Shown: piece after piece, positions 10,259-20,040 of the stretch
Layout of the letters: the number at the start of each line of letters is the position of its first letter
How positions within the stretch are numbered: the stretch's first letter is position 1
NCBI GenBank assembly: GCA_026826555.1
Contig: JAKSZT010038899.1
Coordinates: 259,605 to 323,604 of the forward strand
Origin: Tolypeutes matacus
Taxonomy: Eukaryota; Chordata; Mammalia; Cingulata; Chlamyphoridae
DNA length: 64,000 nucleotides
Direction: 5' to 3'
Translations under genes and position numbers: made by a program
Notes under the pieces: model-generated
Database searches by the model: none
Seen by the model: only the letters and a program-made list of their open reading frames with translations
What the model was told of the DNA's origin: nothing

Positions 10259-12142
10259 TTATAATTCTTTATGGGACATCATCTGCTTACATGGGGATTT
10301 TTCTATAGTCTCCAAGGGCTGATATTTAACACGAGGCATTATTTGGTGTTTTAAGGCATTTAAGGGGTAAGTGATGTATTGTGTTAAGTGCTGTAGAATG
10401 CATGGCCCAAAAGTTAAGAGGAAAAAGACTGAGACTATTACTGGCATAAATGGCAAAATCCAGGAGAGGAGATACTGGAAGTAATTTCCATTGGCAGATG
10501 CCTGGTATACATGGTTTAAATAGCCTTTAGCTCGTTCTTTTAGCAGGGCCACTTTGTCCCTAACTATTCCTGAGGATTTTGCATAGAAACAGCATTCTTC
10601 CCCTAGGGCCTGACAGATCCCCCATGAACTTGTGGTGAAGGAGTCTAATCCTCACCCGTTTTGCAAAACCACTTCCACCAACGAGTCTATCTGGTCTTGC
10701 AACCCATTGAGGGCCCCTGATATTTCTTTGAGGTCATTTGATGTTTCCTGAGCTAGTGTTTGTAAGCCCTCCTGACCAACTGTGAGAAAAGCCCCTGCTA
10801 CTGCTGCACTCCCAACTACTCCTAGTCCTAAGAGTATCAGAATTGCCTATATTGCTCATTTGGCTCAGGAGAGCTCTCCAGGCAATTCATCTCCATACAC
10901 CAAAAAGGATGGTACTGGCCAATCCAGGTAGCAGATGCCCTGGCCATCCTGGGGTAGGCACTGGTAGGCATTGGTGCCACAGACCCAGATGGTGGAGTTT
11001 GTGGCACATCAATCAGGCTCATTGAGTGGGCAGGTGGTGTCACAGATGGCCCTTCCATGAAGGAGGATGGTTGAAAGAGACCTGGTAGTTATGTTTTTAT
11101 ATTTAACCAGTTTTCCTGGGGGTTTGGTTATGTGGACTGGGAGGGGCCTGATTCCTGCTGCAGAGCTGTCATGGGTTAGAGGGGTTACATTCCATCGGAC
11201 AGGAACAGGAAAGATAGTTAGACTGGAGGAAGTGCATAGCCAGCAGGAGGCAGCTATATCGGGTCGAGATTTATTTAGGAGTTGGTGAAAATTTTGAACC
11301 TGATTCAAAAGATCATTGTGGGGGGCTGTTTTAACTTTGGCTTTTCGCATCTGGGCAGCTTTACTGATATTTTTCATCAGGGCTTTTCTAGAGGTTGGGT
11401 TACTGGGATCAGTTGGACCAGTATGAAATCTCCTGGGTCCCACCCCAATGGGTTGTATATTCTGATTCCTAGTTTCAGTCCTACCTGGGCCTTTGAAAAG
11501 GTATTTTCTTATCTAGTAGTTATTTTTAATAAGGTGAGTTTTATGGGGTCACACATTTCTATGCCACACCCTGATGGGCTGGGGATTTTCTGTAGGAGAT
11601 ACAAAGAAGTTGGTGGGACTCCCTTTGAAGGAGTGGTGACACCTACTAGCAAGCTCCAAGAGATGCAGAATCTTCTGCATTTTTGGGGGTCTCAGCAGAG
11701 GTATTTGTTATAACTCCCATAGCTGCAACCACTACACCCTCACCTGGGCGCTGGTATGGGGCCTTGGGGGTATAGGGCAACCAGCAAGGTGTAAGGAGCA
11801 TGATCTTGGATTGCCCTGCAAGTGTCAAATATTACAGAGACTGAAGTTGCCCCTGCTGAAAATGGGACTGAAATTTCAGCATGGATTGTTTGCCCCAGCT
11901 TTGACTAACTTGCAGCTGCTATAGATTTTGGGGGTGGGTATCAGCTCTTAGGGAGGGGGCAAGGAAGTAAGGGACAAGCAAGTTAAGGCACAGAAACATC
12001 CTATTATACACCAGTAAGCAATTGCAATTTGGGCTATATTCACAACAGTCCAGTCTACAGGGGTCACAGCAGTGAGTCCAACTCCAAATACCAAGACGAG
12101 CAGGTCGTATAAGCACAGGATCCACCAGGAGCAGGGGTCCAT
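10259..12142 (-). pseudogene. env: Class I provirus envelope pseudogene
   Basis: Surface subunit pieces are at 11919-12142, 11646-11828 and 11009-11443. The last contains CWLC, the CXXC motif that bonds SU to TM in gammaretroviral Env. The transmembrane subunit carries CX6CC near 10555-10600 (CQALGEECC), and a long hydrophobic anchor sits at about 10370-10470 within the open stretch 10259-10552. Several stops and frame changes separate the blocks, including some just upstream of CX6CC. The start overlaps the end of integrase, as usual for this group. No functional Env can be read from it. Confidence 0.88.
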
Positions 12143-13500
12143 TCAGCTGGCATTTGACAAGGTCAGTGCTCGAGGATTCTGGGTGACTTGCACTTTCAAG
12201 GGGTGGCTGGGTACAGATTGGGCTGTCCAGCTGTCCTGCTTTTTATTGAGATGTGCCTTGACCCTGGAATGATGGATCCAAGGGGCGATGCCTGCAACTT
12301 TAAGAGCAGTAGGAGTTACAATGATCACTGTATGTGGACTTGTCCAGGTAGGCTGGAGGGGTTCTTTTTTCCAGTCTTTGATCCAGACAAGGTCCCCTGG
12401 CTGGTGGGGATGCATGGGTGTCTCAGGTGGATGAGATTCTGGGACAAGATAGTTTTATGTATTTCAGCTAGAGTTTTCCCTAGCAGCTGGAGAATGGAAT
12501 CTTGGCTAGTTTCCCCCAGAAGTTTGGGATTTCCTCTGAAGGCCAGGATAATTGGGGGTGGCCACCCAGATAGAATTTCAAAGGATGAATAGCCAGTGGG
12601 TCTTGGGGTGTACCTAACTCAGAGAAGAGTCAAGGGAATTAAGTCTACCCAGGGGAGACCAGTTCCCTGGCAGAATTTGGCGAGGCTGGCTTTGAGGGTT
12701 CGATTCATGCATTTAACTTTCCCTAAGCTCTGGGGCCTGTAAGCGGTATGGAGTTTTCACTTGATTCCTAACATTTTTGCTAGCTCTTGGACTAGGGCAG
12801 CCATGAAGGTTGGGCCATTGTCACTTCCAATTGACAGTGGCAGCCCGGGTCATGGAATGATTTCTCTAAGTAAAGCCTTAGTCACTTCTTTGCCTTCTTG
12901 GTGCAAGTGGGGAAAGCTTCAACCCAAACTGAAAAGGTGCATATCATCACCAACAAATATTTGTACCCACAACTTGGTTTCAATTCTGTGAAGTCTACTG
13001 TGATATCTTCAAAGGGGGTCATTGCCATGTGCTGGACACCTGCCAGAGTATGGGGCCCTGCAAGGGCTTGTTTTTGGCACAAACATGGCACTGGCTGCTG
13101 ATGGTGGCAAAGAGAGGAGTTAGCAGGGCTATGCAGTAGTATGTCCTGAGCAAGAGTTCTAGTGCAGTTTTTCCTAGGGAGGTGAGTTGGTGGTATCACA
13201 GGGTGAGGGCATGAGCTGCTCCTTTTGGTACAAAAACCTGGTTATCTGGGAGCAGCCAAGCTCCTTTGGGGGTTCAGCTTCCCCCTTCTCTTTCAGCCCA
13301 CTACTGTTCTTCCTGGGTATAGATTAGTTGATCAGTCTCTTGTCCTAAGAGTGACAGTTGCAGTGTTAATTCTGGGACTTGTATTCCGTGGGTTCCTTCA
13401 GCTGTTTGCAGAGATGCCTTGTTAGCCAACCTGTTTCCTAGAGTGACTATATCCATTCCTTTCTGATGTTCCCAGCAGTGGATAATGGTGATTTTGTTTG
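12143..13500 (-). pseudogene. pol: Class I provirus integrase pseudogene
   Basis: The catalytic-core start at 12882-13199 has DFTE, then [11 protein letters not shown] and WVEAFPT. The C-terminal domain at 12143-12415 reads QPGDLVWIKDWKKE, then PTALKVAGI and PWIHHSRVK, the gammaretroviral GPY/F-type end. The middle of the core is in broken frames. The 3' end runs into env. Confidence 0.87.
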
Positions 13501-13566
13501 GTTTCCAGATTGCTTCTAACTGTTGGAGAATTTCTTCTTTGTTTTTTATTTGCTTTCCCCCTCTGC

Positions 13567-13944
13567 TTAAGAGACCTCTTTCTTTATAAATTGCCCATGG
13601 ATATGAACAGTAACAAATGCATACTTAGAGTCAGTGTAAATGTTTACTGCTTGCCCAGCAGCTAGCTCTGGGTGTTTCGCAGACCCTCCCCACGGTAGAG
13701 ACGCTGCTTCCAACTCCTGTTCAGTAGTGGTGACTGCATACCCAACAAGCTTTTCCCCATTTTTAATAAGACTGCTCCCATCTGTAAATAGTGTCTGATC
13801 TGGGGAAGGCAGCAGTTTGTCTTGGAGGTCAGGGTGACTGGTGTAAACCTCTTCTGTCACTTCATTACAGTCATGTTCTGGAGCCCCTTTCTCCTCTGGC
13901 AAAAAGGTGGCAGGGTTTAGACTGCACACCATTTCTATTGTCAC
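13567..13944 (-). pseudogene. pol: Class I provirus RNase H domain
   Basis: A 125-codon open stretch with TLFTDGSS (first catalytic Asp), a following Glu-rich TTEQELEA region and NIYTDSKYAF (third catalytic Asp). This is most of a gammaretroviral RNase H in one frame. It is flanked by frame breaks on both sides, so it is not connected to RT. Confidence 0.87.
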
Positions 13945-13998
13945 TCTGGGTCTTTTACAGAATAAACCCTGATAATGAGTGAGCCAAGGATTTGATAT

Positions 13999-15235
13999 TC
14001 ACTGATGACCATGTGAGTTCATTAGGGCAGTGACTGCATGTGGCACCATAACATAAATTTCCTGGCTGAGAGTTAATTTGTCAGCTTCTTTGACAAAGGT
14101 CACAGTTACTGCCAAGGCTTTCAGGTAGGGTGACGACCCTGCAGCCATGGAATCCAGCTGCTTGGAGAGGTAAGCAATAGGTCTTTGCCAGGGGCTGGCT
14201 GTTTGTGTTAGAACCCCCAATGCTACTTTGTTCTTTTCATGCATGAACAGGTTAAAGTTTTGAGTTACATCTGGGAGCCCCAAGGCAGGGGCTCAGCTGA
14301 GTTGTTTTTTGATGTTTTGAAAGGCTCCCTGTTGAGCTTCTCCCCAGGAAAGAGGCACTTTTTCCAGACCCACCAAAACTTCATAAAAGGGCTTGGCCAT
14401 GGCTGCAAACCCAGGAATCCAGATGCAGCAGAACCCTGCAGCACTGAGGACCTCATGAAACTTTCTCTTTGTGGTGGTGGTAAGGATAGTGCAGATCACT
14501 TTCTTTCATTTGGGTCTGAGCATCCGGTGCCCTTGTGTGATGATGAACCCCAGGTACTTGATTGCTGCTTACAGATCTGGGCCTTTCTCCAAGACACTTT
14601 GTACCCAGTCTGTGTTAGAACATGTAGGAGAGTCTGGGTCCGTTCCAGCAGTCCTCTTCTGTTTCACTGGCAAGTAGGAGGTCATCTCCATATGGTAAGA
14701 GAGCACACCTGCAGTTTTTCCAGTGGTAGGTGGCCAAATCTGCTACCAAAGCTTCCTTGAAAAGGGCAGGGGAGTTTTTGAAGCCCTGCAGGAGCCATGT
14801 TCAGGTTAGCTGAGCTTTCTGCCAGGTTTTGGAATCTTCCCATTCAAAGGCAAACAGAGGCTGGCTCACGGAGGACAACCACAGGCAGAAGATGGCAACT
14901 TTCAGGTCCAGGCAAGTGAACCAGGTGGCTTCAGGTGGCAGCTGTCCTAAAAAGGTGTATGCATTGGGAACAACCTGATATAAGGTGAGAGTGGTGTTAT
15001 TAATGGCTCATAAATCTTGCACTGGTCGATATCTGGTCCCATCTGGATTTTTTACTGGCAATAATGGGGTGTTCCAAGGTGACTGGCATTCAATTAGGAT
15101 CCCCTCTCTCTTCAGGCAATCTGTATGTTTGGCTATGCCAAATTGCACTTCATGGGGGATCGGATACTGCCTCTGCCAGATCAGGATTGCTCCAGGCTTC
15201 AGGTCGATGATGATAGGTGCATGGTTCTGTGCCAT
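13999..15235 (-). pseudogene. pol: Class I provirus reverse transcriptase pseudogene
   Basis: N-terminal RT is at 15008-15235, palm near 14640-14950, connection at 13999-14283 (QRPIAYLSKQLDS). The catalytic box near 14680-14697 reads YGDD, where copy 1 reads YIDD. Frames change several times. It continues from the protease LLTKL end at 15419. Confidence 0.85.
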
Positions 15236-15418
15236 TGCTGGTGGGTTTTTTTCTGCCCAAACCTGGAAGAAAAGTTCCAGCAGTTATTCTGGATTCTGAC
15301 CTGAACTTTCTTCCACATGTAGTCTCCATTCTTCACTTCAGGGCATGGTGGCAAGGATAGTGAGGCTGGTCCTGAGGCTTAAGCTTGCTGGACCTTCAGG
15401 TTTGAAGGTAATCTGGGC

Positions 15419-15690
15419 TCACAGTTTGGTTAAGAGGTCCCTACCAAGCATGGGAACTGGACATTCAGGCAGGTAGAGAAATTCATTAGTTACTTCATGG
15501 CAACCGAGCTGGCAAGTTCTTGACTGGCAAAAAGGCCATTGGCTTGACTGGTCCCCAGTTGCTCCTATGATATTAGCAGTTTTTCCACTAAAGGGGGTGA
15601 CAGGGGTTGTGACCACAGAATGCTCAGCACCAGTATCCACCATGAAACTCATTGACTGTCCCCCAAATTTTAGTTTGTCCATGGGCTTGT
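15419..15690 (-). pseudogene. pro: Class I provirus protease
   Basis: An 87-codon open stretch with an intact DTGAEHS active site and the terminal MLGRDLLTKL. The flap region (IIGATGDQ) is present. It is the best preserved enzyme domain of the provirus, but upstream gag and downstream RT frames are broken, so it could not be made from a normal polyprotein. Confidence 0.87.
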
Positions 15691-15699
15691 GGGGGCCAA

Positions 15700-17336
15700 G
15701 TTCCTGTAAGCCCAGTTGCCCCTATTCAGGGTTGAGGCCTGCCAGCCCGAGCAGATGGTCTTGGGGCTCAGGTCAGTGTTTCCCTTTAGGGATGTTCCTC
15801 TATGTGCCTGAGTCTTTTGGGGGCACTCATTTTTCCAGTGTCCATTCTCTTTGCAGTAAGCACATTGGTCTCTGGCCAGCAGCACCCTTCTGGTGCTTGT
15901 CTCCCCTTTTTGAGGTGGTCCTTCTCATCTACTGGGGTCAGGATTTCTTAAGTCTGCTGCTAGTAGTGAGACTTGATATTTTATTCACTTTTTGGCTTCT
16001 CATTTGGTGGCTTCATCTCAATTGATGAATACTTTGTTGGTGAATTCCAGGAGTTGAGAGATGTTCATGCCCATGAACCCTTCTAATTTTTGGAGTTTTC
16101 TTTTAATGTCTGTTGCTGCTTGTGCAACAAAGGCAGCATTCACCATCCTCTCATTTTCTGGAGCTTCTGGTCAAAAGGAGTGTAGATTCTGCAGGCCTCA
16201 CAAAGTCATTCATAGAAATCTCTTGGAAACTCATTGGGCTTTTGAGTAACTAAAGTCATCTTTGTCATGTTTGTGGGTCCTTTTGCCCCCTCTTGGACCC
16301 CTCAGAGGAGCGTTTCCTGGTATTACTGGAGTGCAGCCAATCCCCTGTTCAGTGTTGAAATTCCAGTTAGGTTGGGTTTCTGGTGCCATTTCTCATGCCC
16401 AATCTTCTGGGTTTAAGACACTATTAGGGGCCTGCTCTTGCAGCCACTTTTAGGCTTTCATCAGAATTCATCGTCTCTTCTCCATATTAAACAAAGTCAG
16501 GAGGAGTTGGTGGCAATCATCCCAAGTAGGACAATGGGTTTGGAAAATGGATTCCATGAAATCAATAAGGGCCTGGGGTTTTCCCGAGTAGGAGAATGTG
16601 TGGTGCTTCCACTTTAATATGTCTGTAGTTGTGAAGGGCTGGTAGTATAATAAAGGCTTCCCAGGCTGGATGGCCCCATATTTCACTGATCTGGGCGGGA
16701 CCCTGTGTTTCATGGAGGGGCATCTGTAATGTGGGTTGTGCCAACTGGAATTCCTTGTTAGTGGGGTTGCAGGGTTTTCCTCAGAGGTGGTCAATGTTCC
16801 CAGAGGGGCTAAAGGTTGCTGGGAGATATGCCTGCATTCCCAGGCTAGGAGGAGAGATAGAAAGTGTGGGTGTTTCTGGGAGAACTGCCTGCACCCCCGG
16901 GCCAGGAGGAGAGGCTAGAGCTGCCAAGAGTGTATGGTGGGGGTGTGGGGGGGTGGGTCCTCTGAGGACCCTTGATGAATGACTGGTTTCCGGAGCCCCA
17001 TTCCCTGTGCAACCAAGACCGTGCTCTGTCCCTTTTTTTCCAACACACAATCGAACCCAAGGGAGCAGAGTCTGGGCTATCTCTAACCAAGAGTCGATGT
17101 AGAGAAACTGATTGGCATGGCCAGGAGTTCCTGTGAAGACCAGCTACACTGTACGGGCCCTGGCTATATCCAGGGTCCCTTCTGAGGGCCAGTCAACATT
17201 AAAAGTGGGCCACTCTACTTCACATAAGGCTCAGAGGTTGCTGGGGTTCATCTGGATGCCATAATCTCCAGAAACCCTTCTTGAAATTCTTGAGCATGCA
17301 GTTTAAGACAGTAGGTTTTGACTGTGATGAGCCCAT
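15700..17336 (-). pseudogene. gag: Class I provirus gag pseudogene
   Basis: The likely start is the ATG at 17336, giving MGSS with the Gly-2 expected for matrix myristoylation. Matrix decays after about 40 codons. Capsid is at 16468-16794, with FTTTDILKWKHHT and a PTWDDCHQLLLTLF motif as in gammaretroviral capsid. Nucleocapsid at 15700-15885 carries one CCHC knuckle ([14 protein letters not shown]). A proline-rich p12-like region lies around 16781-17050. Stops and frameshifts separate the blocks. Confidence 0.87.
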
Positions 17337-17345
17337 CCCCTGCAT

Positions 17346-17952
17346 CAGTGGTGCAAGACAGATAAAGGAAGGGGTCACCTCTTTCAAGGCCACTCTGATG
17401 CCCACCTGTCCACATCTCTCATGAGAACTTAGGCTCATCTTAGCTAAGGCACCTGGGCAAATTTTGGGTTAGCCATTATGCCGTATGACGTAGCTGTGGA
17501 AAACAGGTTAGCGCCCACACAGGCTCCATAGCATATGCCAAAGAGTCACAGACTGCAGATGCAAGCCTCTGGCATCCTCATTCATTCACACAGTCCCTCA
17601 GAGGTTCTGCAGTCCCTCCCACAGGGATTAACAGTGTTAAATCCACACCCTAAGTTGGTGGCTTGAGACAGACAAAGGAAGAGGTCGCCTCTTTCAAGGC
17701 CACTCAGATACCTACCTGTCTGCATCTCTCAGAAGAACTTAGGCTTGTCTTAGCTAAGGCACCCAGGCAAATTTCACGTTAGCCATTATGCCAATGATGT
17801 AACCGTGGAAAACAGGTTAGGGCCCACACTGGCTCCATATCATACACTGAGGAGTCACAGATTGGTACAGCAAATAATAGCCTCTGCTAACCTCACTCTT
17901 TCACACAGTCACTCAGAGGTTATACAGTCTCTCCCACAGTGATTGCCCTATT
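17346..17952 (-). repeat. Two-unit tandem duplication in provirus 5' leader
   Basis: Unit 1 (about 17346-17641) and unit 2 (about 17657-17952) are imperfect direct repeats offset by about 310-315 bases. Paired landmarks: 'gacagataaaggaag' at 17357 and 'gacagacaaaggaag' at 17667, and 'cagtccctcagagg' at 17591 and 'cagtcactcagagg' at 17906. The repeat lies between the primer site and gag, the usual RNA packaging region, and unit 1 ends right at the gag start. Confidence 0.85.
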
Positions 17953-18246
17953 CTGGAATCTTGGTACCTGGGATTTCAGGAGGTGATCACTCTCCTCTTC
18001 CATCTGGAGATGGGCCTGGCTGAGGGCTTGGCACCGGGGGTCTTACCTTTCTGGAGTCTTAAGGCACTGTTCAGTCTGCCTCCCCAATGAGTCAGGCGGG
18101 GGTGTAGGGTCACAGCCTGCAGAGACCACTTCAGAAGGAGGTCCCATCAAGAGGACAGGTGGCACCCACCTCATTCACTCAGAGATTGTCATTGGCTGAG
18201 CCTGTCAGCCCCAAGCTGGAAGTATAATGTGCCTGCTCAGTTGGGT

Positions 18247-18264
18247 TTTCCAGTCAGGGATCCA
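18247..18264 (-). other. Primer binding site, tRNA-Glu-like
   Basis: The minus strand reads TGGATCCCTGACTGGAAA, two bases inside the 5' LTR end. It differs at three positions from the tRNA-Glu-type site (TGGTTCCCTGACCGGGAA). This primer choice is the naming basis of the ERV-E group. Confidence 0.75.
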
Positions 18265-18266
18265 AA

Positions 18267-18709
18267 TGTTGTGGCCAGTAAGAAATAACCCAAACAGCAC
18301 TCTTGGGAGCACAGATGAACAAAGTTTTATTATGTGTGGGCCCAGAGGAGAGTCAAATCTCCAAAAATCTGAGCTCTGTTTTCTGATTTTCATAAGTTTA
18401 TATAGGTACACTAAGTGAACAAATTCCTGAGCAAGTGGGCAGGTGGGGTTACAAAGGCAGAGAAGCAAGGTTAGCTTATCTTTCTAACAGCAGAAGGCCA
18501 TTGGGGGGGGGTAAGAGTCATTATCTGTATAGAGTTGTAAATTTCAATTCAAAGGGGCAGCCTGGGTGCTTATCTTCCTGAAGTGGATTCCATGGAGAAA
18601 AGGGGAGGAAGGAGGGGATAGAGGGACCAGGGACTGAGGGGAGTTTATTTTTTTAAAGCTGTGGGTTTCTGCTGAGGGTGGGCTTGGGATCCTGGCATTT
18701 CCCTCATCA
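18267..18709 (-). repeat. Class I provirus 5' LTR
   Basis: Plus-strand ends are TGTTGTGGCC and CTCATCA. On the minus strand a TATATAAAC element lies at 18396-18404 and an AATAAA at 18326-18331, in promoter-then-polyadenylation order. It matches the left LTR throughout, with scattered substitutions and small indels. Confidence 0.92.
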
Positions 18710-19620
18710 TCCCCTTCTCTTATTTACTACAGATTTGCCCCAGCAGTGTCCTGGAAGGATGACTTACCCTGGCTACTGTGGCATTAGGGGACCTGACAAA
18801 TGGCTGAATCTGCCATCTGACCACTCACTCTCTCTCTTGTCTTTTGGCTAAATCTAGATTGATGCATAAGGAGCTTATCTTTGCTTGCTAAGATTTGGGC
18901 TGACATCAGGATGCCCCATGGCAAGAGTAATGGCACATACATTAGCTGTGCTTTCTTTCTCTGTAACTTATTGAGATGCACTAATTCTTGATTCAATGAA
19001 ACCGGCAAATGTTTCACTCATATTTCATGCAGTGAACATATGATATGCAATCTTGCCAACCACTTTGGTTGGCTTGCTGAATCCATAGCATGTGCCCTAG
19101 AAGCTAAGCAAAAATCATGATACTCTCTACCCAAAATAGTGTCTGTTATTCACATTGCTTTAAATTTCCTCCTAGCTCAAAAAGGATGTAGATGTGCTAT
19201 TGTTAACAGCTCTGTGTGTTAATACCTCAGGGGAGGTTGAACAGGAGATAAATAAAATTCAAAGTAAGCCTAAATGCTGCAATGTTCATAAACACATTCT
19301 ATGTGGGGCTTCTTTAGCTTTTCCCCAGGGGTATGCAAATCTAGATGCAACCATTCCTTAAGACAATTCTGAGAACCCTGCTTGGAGTATTGTATTCATA
19401 GGTGAAGCCTTCCAAATCTGTCACATCTTCTGGTGTTGTTCCGAAACCTTTGCTGACAACATTGTTGGGAGCCACAGGATAGCTAGACAGAATTTTCTCC
19501 ACCTTCATGTCTCAGAGGTAATTGGGCTCATACTGGCACTTTATCTGATTAATGGCTTTTTGATGGCTTATCTACCTGGGAAACTACCAAATGGTAAAGT
19601 CATAAGAGTAGAATGCTTTT
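18710..19620 (+). pseudogene. env: Plus-strand retroviral envelope TM remnant
   Basis: Around 19165-19260 the plus strand encodes a degraded TM ectodomain: an ALNFLLAQKG block, a cysteine-containing block and NTSGEVEQEIN, in frames that shift between them. A hydrophobic run near 19525-19580 may be the anchor. The orientation agrees with the class II ERV at 7031-9816 and is opposite to the class I provirus, so it may be that element's 3' part or another ERV. The first 300 bases after the LTR were not assigned. Confidence 0.6.
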
Positions 19621-19828
19621 TAAGGCCTCTATAAAAATAGGAAGAATGAACACAATTTGGCTTGGGAGCTTCAATCCAAGAAACCAACACTGAGAGTTGT
19701 TTGGTCTGTCTCCTAAGTCCATAACAGCCCCAGCATTTCCTGGTAGCAGGGTCTCTGATTCCTGAGTGGCAGGAAACAGAGATATAACTCTGAATGTCTC
19801 AAGACATAAGAAGTCTTGGGTACTTTGA

Positions 19829-20040
19829 TTCAGAGAGCAGCCTAAATGTCCTCTGAGATTTATCTCAGATGCTTTGGTTTGGGTAACAGTACAGTCAGTC
19901 AAGACCCTGAAATGCAGGGGTGCTGAGAAGCAGAGTGGTAATTCTGAATGGCCCCCAAGAAATTCCTTGGACCCATCCATTCAGAGAGCAGTCAAACATC
20001 TTCTGAAACTTATCTCATATGCTTTGGTTTGGGGCAATTG
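19829..20040 (+). repeat. Pair of 60-bp direct repeats, 151 bp apart
   Basis: 19829-19890 and 19980-20040 share the order 'ttcagagagcag', 'tctgaga/aact', 'tatctca' and 'atgctttggttt'. A shorter echo of 'atgctttggt' follows at about 20067. The family was not recognised. Confidence 0.7.

Larger units (their letters stand above)
9817..18709 (-). mobile_element. Class I (gammaretrovirus/ERV-E-like) provirus, full structure
   Basis: About 8.9 kb between two LTRs, all on the minus strand: 5' LTR (18267-18709), tRNA-Glu-like primer site, leader, gag, pro, pol, env, polypurine tract and 3' LTR (9817-10240). Both LTRs run TG...CA. All genes are broken by stops and frameshifts. The LTR pair is visibly diverged, including a purine-rich block near 18600-18640 that is shorter in the left LTR, so the insertion is old. 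Immediate flanking bases (aaaac and tcccc) do not form a target duplication. Confidence 0.92.

Noticed and set aside
14239..14760. 173-codon plus-strand open frame
   Set aside because: It is antisense to the class I RT region, whose minus-strand motifs are clear.
9806..18720. Target duplication for the class I provirus
   Set aside because: Bases next to the two LTRs (aaaac and tcccc) do not match, and shifting the ends by a few bases does not help.
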